Origin: CAYVDH01 sp964450355
GTDB taxonomy: Bacteria > Bacteroidota > Bacteroidia > NS11-12g > UBA955
DNA length: 7,567 nt
Direction: 5' to 3'
Assembly (NCBI GenBank): GCA_964450355.1
Contig: CAYVDH010000176.1
Coordinates: 1 to 7,567, forward strand
Part shown: positions 1-6,154 of the stretch, one piece after another
Layout of the letters: each line of letters begins with the position of its first letter
Numbering within the stretch: the first letter of the stretch is position 1
The notes under the pieces: model-generated
The model's input: only the letters and a program-made list of their open reading frames with translations
The model's database searches: none
Told to the model about the DNA's origin: nothing
Made by a program: the position numbers and the translations under genes

Positions 1-287
1 GATATTTTTTTTATTAATTGAAAATTATAAATTTTTTTATTAATTGCTTTATATTTTATGAAGTCATTTTCCTTTATTTTATTAAATTCATCTATGATTA
101 TTAATTTTTGTTTTTTGTAAGAAAAGTAATGTTCAATTGCATTGTAAGTATTAATATATTTATCAAATTCAATCTTGAAAAATGTATCTGCTACCAATCT
201 GTCATTTAATAGTTTTAATTCTTCTTCATTTAATTCTTTATTGTAATATTTATCAAAAAGATCAATATCTTGCTCTGTAATATTCAT
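1..287 (-). CDS. Putative anti-sigma factor-like protein, N-terminal part (runs off the left edge)
   Basis: This reading frame was translated by hand: an ATG at 287-285 opens 95 codons with no stop before the window edge. The product begins MNITEQDIDLFDKYYNKELN, and residues 5-50 fit the pattern 'IDxYxxxELxxEExxxxxxRLxxDxxFxxEF'. That pattern is common at the N-terminus of Bacteroidetes proteins encoded next to sigma factors, which are thought to act as membrane anti-sigma factors. The visible part has no cysteine, so it lacks the classical HxxxCxxC zinc-binding anti-sigma motif, and no membrane segment is visible yet. Its ATG overlaps the TGA stop of the upstream sigma factor gene by four bases (ATGA), which suggests translational coupling. 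The anti-sigma role is inferred from context and from the short N-terminal pattern. The C-terminal domain, which would reveal the real function, lies outside the window. Confidence 0.65.
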   Translation of the reverse strand, partial: MNITEQDIDLFDKYYNKELNEEELKLLNDRLVADTFFKIEFDKYINTYNAIEHYFSYKKQKLIIIDEFNKIKENDFIKYKAINKKIYNFQLIKKI

Positions 288-829
288 TTCATCATTTGTT
301 TAATTTGTTGAAGACATTTGTATTTTTGTGTTTTAACAGAATTTTCGCTGATATAATTTAATTGATTAGCAATTTCAGACAATCTATGTTTTTTGTAATA
401 GTATAATTCTATAATTAATTTACATTTTTCACCTAGTCGATTAATTACCTCCTCAATTTTACTATAATTTTCTTCAACTTCGTTGTTAATTTCATAATTT
501 TCACTATCCTCTCTAATAATGATATCCTTAACACTGTTAATTGTATTATTTCTTTTTTTCAATTCAGAAAACCATAAATTTCTATTAATTTGGTAAAGAT
601 AAGTTTTGAAACTTGTGGTTAATTGAAAATTTTCTCTTTTAAAATTAATGTAAATTGCTAGCAAGGATTCTTGAAATATATCTTTTGCATCATCTACATT
701 ACCACTATTTATGATAATAAAATGTTCTATCATTTTATAATATGTTTTACAAATATAATTCCAAACATTATTATTACTATTTCTTATAGCATTTACAATA
801 TCATTTTCTATTTTATTATTAATAGGCAT
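284..829 (-). CDS. RNA polymerase sigma factor, sigma-70 family (ECF-like)
   Basis: This 181-residue protein has the size and two-domain layout of an ECF-type sigma factor, which would direct RNA polymerase to a small regulon. Region 2 spans about residues 25-92 and contains DAKDIFQESLLAIY (47-60), then SFKTYLYQINRNLW (73-86), matching the usual 'DxxQExxxxxy...F..yLy.iarN' pattern. A charged linker with many Asn and Glu residues follows (about 93-125). Region 4 (about 126-178) has RLGEKCKLIIELYYYKKHRL, then SEIANQL as the start of a helix-turn-helix and SVKTQKYKCLQQIK as the probable recognition helix. The ATG at 829 is the first in frame. The next gene overlaps its stop by four bases, consistent with a sigma/anti-sigma operon. 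Base composition is very low: an eye count of 301-360 gives 13 G+C in 60. The target promoters cannot be read from this window. Confidence 0.85.
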   Translation of the reverse strand: MPINNKIENDIVNAIRNSNNNVWNYICKTYYKMIEHFIIINSGNVDDAKDIFQESLLAIYINFKRENFQLTTSFKTYLYQINRNLWFSELKKRNNTINSVKDIIIREDSENYEINNEVEENYSKIEEVINRLGEKCKLIIELYYYKKHRLSEIANQLNYISENSVKTQKYKCLQQIKQMMK

Positions 830-877
830 TTTATTAGAGTAAACTTAAGTTAATTTTATTTCAAAAAAGCCCACTTT

Positions 878-889
878 AAAATCGATTTT
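878..889. repeat. Perfect 12-base palindrome upstream of the sigma factor gene
   Basis: AAAATCGATTTT is its own reverse complement. It sits in the 88-base gap between the glycosyltransferase stop and the sigma factor start. A second, shorter palindrome, AACTTAAGTT, lies at 842-851, just 13 bases before the sigma start codon. Either could be a binding site for a dimeric regulator, but such AT-rich palindromes also arise by chance. With no spacer, the 12-base element would form a poor hairpin, so it is not called a terminator. Confidence 0.3.
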
Positions 890-917
890 TCTTTTTTTAT
901 AAAATTCATATATTAAT

Positions 918-1673
918 TTACTTCACAAAAAACCTTTTCACAATCAATATCAAGGTATTTTTAATTGTTCTGCCAACATTCATTTTGCTCATGCCGCCCT
1001 TTTGGTCGTAGCGCAGTATAAATGGGGTTTCACCAAATAAAAGCTTGCGTCTTCTTAATTTTAACAAAATATCTACTAAGCATTGAAAACCATCTTGGTC
1101 AACAAATTTATCACCATATTCGTTCATGGCACTTTGTAATACATCGGCTCTAAATGCACGGTAACCGCAGGTATAATCTTTTACACCTTTTATTGGATAG
1201 GTTATTCTAAAAATAATAGAGGCTGTATAGCTTAATAACTTACGGTACCAAGCCAAACCTATCACCCTAGCCCCCGGTTGGAAACGTGAAGCTATCACAA
1301 CATCGTGTCCTTCTACTATCATTCTAAATAAACGCAATATTAGCCCAGGATTGTGTGTAGCATCGGCATCCATGGTAATGACAATGTCTTTTGGATTACT
1401 GGCTTGCACTGCTCTATAAAGTCCATCGCGTATAGTGGCGCCTAAGCCTAAATTTACTGGATGCGTAAATAAATCTATAGGCATTGTTTTGGCTTTTTCT
1501 TCCACAATAGCCGCTGTATTATCTCGGCTGCCATCATTAACTACAAATACTTTATAGTCTGTTTTGCTATCTTCTTCAAGCGCAAATTGTATTTGGTCAA
1601 GCAATTCGCCTATATTTTCTTCCTCGTTATAAGCAGGCAATACCACCAAAACTTTTCGTTTGTTTTCACTCAT
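918..1673 (-). CDS. Family 2 glycosyltransferase, DPM1-like (polyprenyl-phosphate sugar transferase)
   Basis: This 251-residue GT2 enzyme probably transfers a sugar from a nucleotide donor to a polyprenyl-phosphate carrier at the cytoplasmic face of the membrane. Visible GT-A fold motifs are VLPAYNEEENI (11-21) at the first strand, VNDGSRDNT (45-53), and the metal-binding DAD at 102-104 in ITMDADATHNPG. Also present are ASRFQPGA (128-135), the conserved YTCGYRAFRADVL (167-179) with DQDGFQ at 192-197, and RYDQKGGMSKM (221-231 region). This order is that of dolichyl/polyprenol-phosphate mannose synthase, and the length is normal for single-domain bacterial forms. No C-terminal pair of membrane helices of the GtrB type is seen; the end, NTLILIVKRFFVK, is only a short hydrophobic stretch. 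The ATG directly follows the TAA of the epimerase gene with no gap. Which sugar it uses cannot be told from sequence alone. Confidence 0.88.
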   Translation of the reverse strand: MSENKRKVLVVLPAYNEEENIGELLDQIQFALEEDSKTDYKVFVVNDGSRDNTAAIVEEKAKTMPIDLFTHPVNLGLGATIRDGLYRAVQASNPKDIVITMDADATHNPGLILRLFRMIVEGHDVVIASRFQPGARVIGLAWYRKLLSYTASIIFRITYPIKGVKDYTCGYRAFRADVLQSAMNEYGDKFVDQDGFQCLVDILLKLRRRKLLFGETPFILRYDQKGGMSKMNVGRTIKNTLILIVKRFFVK

Positions 1674-2666
1674 TTATTCAAAATAATTTTTAAGAGACTT
1701 CACCTTATCATAGTTATCTTGGTACCATTTAATGGTTTTTTTCAAACCCTCTTCTATACTTACTTTGGGGCTATAACCCAAGGCATTAGCACTTTTGCTG
1801 GTGTCGCTCATTCTGTCTTTTACTTTATCCCAATTACGGGCAGGTTTAAAAGTAATTGTTGAGTTAGAATTGGTTTCACCTTTAATAATTTCTGCCATTT
1901 TTAAAATCTCGGTTTTGGCTCCTGTTCCTCCATTAAATATTTCACCCTCATTGTATTCACTACAAGCGCCCAAAAGCATTAAATCTACCAAATCTTCAAC
2001 AAAGGTAAAGTCACGTGTTTCTTTTCCAGTGCCAGTAATAATTAATTCTTCGCCATTAATGGCTTTCTCTATAAAGTTAGGAATAACATTGCGGTATTTT
2101 CCTGCCATTTCATAAGGACCATAGGTGTTAAAAATACGGATACTTAAAGTAGGTACATGAAATAAATGCGCATAATACTGGGTGTATAGTTCGGCAGTAT
2201 ATTTATTGATACTGTAAGGTGTTTCAGAAGGGTAAATGTAGGTTTCTTCTGTCATGTTTTCGGTAGTTCCATATACACAACTGCTACTGGCATACACAAA
2301 TTTTTTAAGGCTTTTATGAAATTTCAATATTTCTAAAAGCCCAACTGTTCCCACAATATTTGTTTGAATATCACTAAAAGGGTGATCCACAGAATTCTGA
2401 TTGGCAAAGTGAGCCGCCAAATGAAAAACATAATCAAATGTATGTTGATTGATGACAAAATTTAACTTATCCATTTTATCAATATCCATTCCTACAAAAA
2501 TTATACGGGCATCATTTGGTAAAAATACAGACATTCCTGAGGATTGATTATCCATAATCACAATTTGTGATACCTCACATTGTAGAAGTCTTCTCACTAA
2601 ATTATTGCCTATAAAACCAGCTCCTCCTGTGACTAAAACCCTTGCGTTTTTTAATTGTTCAAACAT
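1674..2666 (-). CDS. NAD-dependent epimerase/dehydratase (extended SDR, UDP-glucose 4-epimerase-like)
   Basis: This 330-residue protein is an extended short-chain dehydrogenase acting on nucleotide sugars. It starts with the Rossmann signature VLVTGGAGFIGNNLVRRLL (10-28; glycines G14, G15, G17, G20), followed by the NAD-ribose Asp in VIMDN (D39). FHLAAHFANQNSV (81-93) matches the conserved 'HLAA' strand. The catalytic set is visible as SSSCVYG (127-133, probably S128) and YSINK (Y151, K155). RIFNTYGP (177-184), NVIPNFI (193-199) and RDFTFVEDLVD (218-228) belong to the sugar-binding half. These features fit GalE-like 4-epimerases and related 4,6-dehydratases; the Ser-x-Tyr-Lys set alone does not choose between them. 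It is cotranscribed with the DPM1-like glycosyltransferase, suggesting that the two supply and use the same activated sugar. A candidate promoter lies 18-25 bases upstream of the start codon. Confidence 0.88.
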   Translation of the reverse strand: MFEQLKNARVLVTGGAGFIGNNLVRRLLQCEVSQIVIMDNQSSGMSVFLPNDARIIFVGMDIDKMDKLNFVINQHTFDYVFHLAAHFANQNSVDHPFSDIQTNIVGTVGLLEILKFHKSLKKFVYASSSCVYGTTENMTEETYIYPSETPYSINKYTAELYTQYYAHLFHVPTLSIRIFNTYGPYEMAGKYRNVIPNFIEKAINGEELIITGTGKETRDFTFVEDLVDLMLLGACSEYNEGEIFNGGTGAKTEILKMAEIIKGETNSNSTITFKPARNWDKVKDRMSDTSKSANALGYSPKVSIEEGLKKTIKWYQDNYDKVKSLKNYFE

Positions 2667-2683
2667 TTTTTATTAATAATGGT

Positions 2684-2691
2684 CAAAAATA
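2684..2691 (-). promoter_or_regulatory. Candidate Bacteroidetes -7 box for the epimerase-glycosyltransferase operon
   Basis: Read on the minus strand, the sequence is TATTTTTG, a match to the phylum's TAnnTTTG -7 element. It ends 17 bases before the epimerase ATG at 2666, so transcription would begin only about 10-12 bases before the gene. The nearest upstream TTG that could serve as the -33 element is 27 bases away, longer than the usual 17-23, so the match is partial. Confidence 0.4.
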
Positions 2692-2887
2692 ATCTAAATA
2701 CTTGAATTCTAAAATAAACAATAAAGTTAAATCTATAAAACTGGAAAATCTCATTTGTATTGATAATATATATAATTGATTGGTTGGTTGTGCTATGCCT
2801 TTCATTATTATCATTATTTTAATGAAGTTATGGGTAAAAAAACCAAACATAAAAACACTTTATCAACATTTTGCTTTACTTTTTACT

Positions 2888-2895
2888 TACCTTTG
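2888..2895 (+). promoter_or_regulatory. Candidate Bacteroidetes -7 box for rluB
   Basis: TACCTTTG, followed by CACC, matches the TAnnTTTG element in its common extended form. It ends eight bases before the chosen rluB ATG at 2904, so the transcript would have at most a few leader bases. A TTG at 2871-2873 could be the -33 element, but the spacing is 14 bases, shorter than the usual range. If this box is right, the alternative in-frame TTG start at 2871 would lie upstream of the transcript, which supports the ATG at 2904. Confidence 0.5.
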
Positions 2896-2903
2896 CACCA
2901 ATA

Positions 2904-4334
2904 ATGCCTTATAACAAAGATTTTAAAGGAAAAAAACCATTTAAGAAAAATGATTCTTTTCCTAAGAAAAAATACTCCGATGAGAATCGCAGTGAAAGAA
3001 AAAAATCAATTTCATCTTACGGTGATGACAAAGATGAATTAGCTCCCCCTAGATTTTTACCTAAAAAAGAAAATTCTTCTTTTTCTGATAAACCAAAAAG
3101 AAAATTTAGTTCAGATAGACCATACAACAAAGATAAAAAATATGGTGACAAAAAATCACCTTATTCTAAATCAACATTCAGTGATAAAAGAGAAAATAAA
3201 ACTGGAGAATTTAAAAAGAAATGGAGTGATAAACCATCGGGTGGATTTGAAAAAGCTGGTGGATTTGAAAGAAAAAAATACGGTGACAAACCTTCTTTTG
3301 GAGACAAAAAAGATGGATTTAAAAGTAGAAAACCATTTGATAACGATAAAAGAACATACGGAGATAAACCTGCATTTGGCGATAGAAAAGATAGTTTTAA
3401 ATCCCGTAAACCATTTGATAATGATAAAAAATCTTATGGTGATAAATCTAAAAGTTTTGAAAATGATAGGTATAAAAATGGAAATGAAAATGGGGTTAAA
3501 AAACCTTTTAGGCCTAAATACGACCCTGAGATTAAATTAAAAAAGACATACAAAGACAGGCAAGAAAAGGATTACAGAGAAAGAAAAAAAGCTTTAACTG
3601 AACCAGAACCTAAAGACAGCATTCGATTAAATAAATACATTGCTAATTCAGGAATTTGTTCACGTAGAGAAGCCGATGAACTCATTCAAGAAGGGCACGT
3701 AACAGTGAATGGCGAAGTGTTGAAAGAAATGGGTCATAAGGTTAAACCAACTGATAAAGTTCAATTCAAAGGAAAAACAATATTACCTGAGCCTTATGTG
3801 TACATTTTGATGAACAAACCCAAAGATTTTATCACTACAACAGACGATGACAAAGGCAGAAAAACGGTGATGGATTTACTGGCTGACAAGGTTCAAGAAA
3901 GGGTGTATCCCATTGGAAGGTTAGACCGAAATACAACTGGTGTTTTATTGATTACTAATGATGGTGAGGTAAGTCAAAAATTAACACATCCAAGTTTTGA
4001 AATTAAAAAAGTATATCATGCTGAATTAGATAAAAAAATGTCCAATACCGACTTGGATAAACTAGTTGAAGGATTTGAGTTAGAAGATGGATTTGTACAT
4101 GCCGATGCAGCTGCATTTGTTGAAGTAGATGATAAAAAACATGTAGGTATTGAAATTCACAGTGGTAAAAACAGAGTAGTTAGAAGAATGTTTGAACACT
4201 TAGGTTATGAAGTGGAAAAACTAGATAGAATCAGTTTTGGTATATTCACCAAAAAAGACCTTCCTAGAGGAAAATGGAGACATTTAAGTCAGAGTGAGGT
4301 AGGTTTTTTAATGAAACTTAAAGTTAAAAAATAA
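2904..4334 (+). CDS. rluB: RluB/RsuA-family rRNA pseudouridine synthase with long basic N-terminal tail
   Basis: This 476-residue enzyme probably converts a uridine in 23S rRNA (U2605 in E. coli RluB) to pseudouridine. Residues 1 to about 238 are a low-complexity tail rich in Lys, Asp, Ser, Phe and Gly, probably disordered. An S4 RNA-binding domain follows at about 240-290 (IRLNKYIANSGICSRREADE, then VTVNGEV). The catalytic domain holds the family signature GRLDRNTTGVLLITNDGE at about 338-355, with D341 as the catalytic aspartate, then LTHPSFEIKKVY and the C-terminal GKNRVVRRMFEHLGY. The start was set at the ATG at 2904. A TTG 33 bases upstream is in frame, but it would add a hydrophobic stretch that reads through the -7 box. 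Typical RluB proteins are about 250-300 residues, so the tail nearly doubles the length. RluB and RsuA/RluF subtypes are not separated with certainty. Confidence 0.87.
   Translation: MPYNKDFKGKKPFKKNDSFPKKKYSDENRSERKKSISSYGDDKDELAPPRFLPKKENSSFSDKPKRKFSSDRPYNKDKKYGDKKSPYSKSTFSDKRENKTGEFKKKWSDKPSGGFEKAGGFERKKYGDKPSFGDKKDGFKSRKPFDNDKRTYGDKPAFGDRKDSFKSRKPFDNDKKSYGDKSKSFENDRYKNGNENGVKKPFRPKYDPEIKLKKTYKDRQEKDYRERKKALTEPEPKDSIRLNKYIANSGICSRREADELIQEGHVTVNGEVLKEMGHKVKPTDKVQFKGKTILPEPYVYILMNKPKDFITTTDDDKGRKTVMDLLADKVQERVYPIGRLDRNTTGVLLITNDGEVSQKLTHPSFEIKKVYHAELDKKMSNTDLDKLVEGFELEDGFVHADAAAFVEVDDKKHVGIEIHSGKNRVVRRMFEHLGYEVEKLDRISFGIFTKKDLPRGKWRHLSQSEVGFLMKLKVKK
3279..3467 (+). repeat. 78-base in-frame tandem repeat inside the rluB tail
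   Basis: Two full units, 3279-3356 and 3357-3434, encode 26-residue repeats beginning YGDKPSFGDKKDGF and YGDKPAFGDRKDSF and ending in KSRKPFDNDK plus two residues. A degraded third unit (YGDKSKSFENDR) follows. By eye the two full units match at 21 of 26 residues and about 60 of 78 bases. Shorter echoes of the xGDK/xSDK motif occur earlier in the tail. The units probably arose by duplication and then diverged. Confidence 0.85.
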
Positions 4335-4371
4335 GAAACTAAACAATTTTACGTTCAAAAGATTTTGAGCC

Positions 4372-6132
4372 ATGAAATTTATCATTTTAAAAAATACCTT
4401 GATTATTTTCTTGTTATTTTTTATGGAAATTTTATACTCACAGAATTATCAAATTCATCTTGCAATTAATCCATTAAATTATAAATTTAATACCAATTTA
4501 GACAGTGTAGGCATAACTCGTGAATTAAAGAAAATGATTCACTTTTACCATTTAAATGGTTATATTGAATCCAATATAGACAGCATTCATTGGGATAATA
4601 AAACAGCACATCCTTTTATACATTTTGGCCACAAATATTCTATAATGTATAAATACAATCCTTCTGATTCTTTGCAAGATGTCAATTCAAAATTTAATTT
4701 TCAAAATACCAGTTTGGATTCTCAACAAATCATACTTCAGATAAAAAAAGTATTGAATGAATTAGAGAATAATGGTTATCCTTTTGCCATTTTTAAAATT
4801 GACAGTGTCATTCAAACGAATGAGAAGTTAATCTTAAATTACAGTTTGAATAAAGAGCAATACTTTGTTTACGATAGTTTGCATAAAGACGGCAATGTGC
4901 AAGTAAAGAAAAAATTCTTAGAAGCAGTAACCGGTATGAAAGAAGGAAAACCATACAATGAAAAAGAATTTTTAAAAGCTCAATCGAGGTTAAATCAGTT
5001 GCCATTTTTATACAGCGAAAGAGCACCAATTATGGCTTTTATGACTGGTGGGAAAGCTCGGCCGTATTATGTTTTAAACAAAAGAAAATCCGATCAAGTA
5101 AATGCATTGATAGGTTTGGCACCATCCAGTGGAAACAACAAACAAAATGTAGTATTTACAGGTGAATTTTTATTGAAATTAAACCATTTATTTCAATCAG
5201 GAAAACAATTTTCATTGAATTGGAGAAGTTTTCAAGCTAGGTCACAAGATTTAAAATCTCACGTTAATTTACCCTATTTAATGAACAGACCGATTGGAAT
5301 TAATGCTGCTATTGAATTAATAAAATATGACACTATTTTTACTACATTTCAGAGACAAATTGGCTTTCAATATTACACATCAGGAATCAATGGTTTATCA
5401 TTTTTTTATCAAGTACACAGCACAAATTTAAACACCATTGATACTCAAAAAATTAGAAACACAAAACAATTTCCTATAACCAATGCCATGTTAAATAAAC
5501 AATATGGAATTGCTTTTAATTTTAATTTTTTGGATCAATTATTCAACCCTCGTAAAGGTTGGCAATTGGAAGGTGCATTTTCAGCAGGAAGAAAAGAAAT
5601 TTTAAAAGAAACAGCCATTGAAAAAATTAAATTTTATGATGGCAATCAATATTACACTTTATATGATTCGAATCAGTTGGTCTTTAATCAATTCAGATTG
5701 AAATTTCAAGGAGATGTATTCTTTCCAATATTTCAAAAATCAACCATTAAATTAGGCATAAAAGCTGAACATTTGATTGCTCCTACTATCTATTTTAACG
5801 AAACAATAAGAACTGGTGGAATTAATTCTTTAAAAGGTTTTAATGAACAAAGTATATTTGCAACTAATTTTAATCTTTTAGAATTGGAATACAGGTATAT
5901 TTTAGGACAAAATTCATTTGTAAGAGCTTTTTGGAATGGTGCTTATTACGAAGACAGAACCATTAATCAAAATGGTTTAATTACCGATACTCCATGGGGT
6001 TTTGGCGTTGGAGCTAATATTGAAACTAAAGCAGGAATTTTAAACATTATTTATGCTTTAGGTAAAGAAAAAAACAACTCATTTGATTTTAGAACAGGAA
6101 AAATTCATTTTGGAATAAGTAGTTATTTTTAA
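4372..6132 (+). CDS. Omp85-superfamily outer-membrane protein (BamA/TamA-like)
   Basis: This 586-residue protein has an N-terminal signal peptide: Lys at positions 2 and 7, a hydrophobic core IIFLLFFMEIL, and probable cleavage near YSQ (22-24). The periplasmic part (about 25-225) looks like POTRA modules, including LNELENNGYPFAIFKIDSV (128-146) and YNEKEFLKAQSRLNQLPFL (195-213). The rest resembles a 16-strand Omp85 barrel, with FNPRKGWQLEGAFSAG (391-406), the loop-6 signature RTGGINSLKGFNEQSIF (480-496), and a final strand KIHFGISSYF ending in Phe, as in outer-membrane barrels. The signature normally reads (V/L)RG(F/Y); here it is LKGF. At this length, with few POTRA modules, it is more likely an accessory member than the main BamA, which usually has five POTRA domains. 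It lies 37 bases after rluB with no clear promoter between, so cotranscription is likely. Its substrate is unknown. Confidence 0.8.
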   Translation: MKFIILKNTLIIFLLFFMEILYSQNYQIHLAINPLNYKFNTNLDSVGITRELKKMIHFYHLNGYIESNIDSIHWDNKTAHPFIHFGHKYSIMYKYNPSDSLQDVNSKFNFQNTSLDSQQIILQIKKVLNELENNGYPFAIFKIDSVIQTNEKLILNYSLNKEQYFVYDSLHKDGNVQVKKKFLEAVTGMKEGKPYNEKEFLKAQSRLNQLPFLYSERAPIMAFMTGGKARPYYVLNKRKSDQVNALIGLAPSSGNNKQNVVFTGEFLLKLNHLFQSGKQFSLNWRSFQARSQDLKSHVNLPYLMNRPIGINAAIELIKYDTIFTTFQRQIGFQYYTSGINGLSFFYQVHSTNLNTIDTQKIRNTKQFPITNAMLNKQYGIAFNFNFLDQLFNPRKGWQLEGAFSAGRKEILKETAIEKIKFYDGNQYYTLYDSNQLVFNQFRLKFQGDVFFPIFQKSTIKLGIKAEHLIAPTIYFNETIRTGGINSLKGFNEQSIFATNFNLLELEYRYILGQNSFVRAFWNGAYYEDRTINQNGLITDTPWGFGVGANIETKAGILNIIYALGKEKNNSFDFRTGKIHFGISSYF

Positions 6133-6154
6133 GTATAAATTCATATCATTTTTA

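Noticed and set aside
830..917. Terminator or standard promoter before the sigma factor gene
   Set aside because: No GC-rich hairpin with a T tract and no TAnnTTTG match could be found on the minus strand; TAAGTTTA near 844-851 departs from the consensus.
1587..2115. Plus-strand frames opposite the epimerase and glycosyltransferase genes
   Set aside because: They are antisense readings of two well-supported genes and show no motif or promoter of their own.
2801..2826. Inverted repeat TTCATTA / TAATGAA with a 12-base spacer
   Set aside because: The stem is seven A/T-rich pairs with one G-C. It lies between divergent genes, so it is not a terminator, and it is within chance expectation for this composition.
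2871..2903. TTG start extending rluB by 11 codons
   Set aside because: The extension contains the TACCTTTG promoter-like box and encodes a hydrophobic stretch unlike the basic tail of the family.
2795..2914. A 39-codon plus-strand frame starting MPFIIIIILMKLW
   Set aside because: It runs through the candidate rluB promoter and overlaps the rluB start in another frame. Its hydrophobic start comes from simple T-rich sequence.
3279..3467. CRISPR-like or non-coding repeat
   Set aside because: The units are adjacent without spacers, keep the reading frame, and differ mostly at synonymous or conservative positions, so they are a coding tandem repeat.
3142..3540. A 132-codon frame within the rluB tail
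   Set aside because: It is an out-of-frame reading of the Lys-rich repetitive tail. The rluB frame continues into recognisable S4 and catalytic domains.
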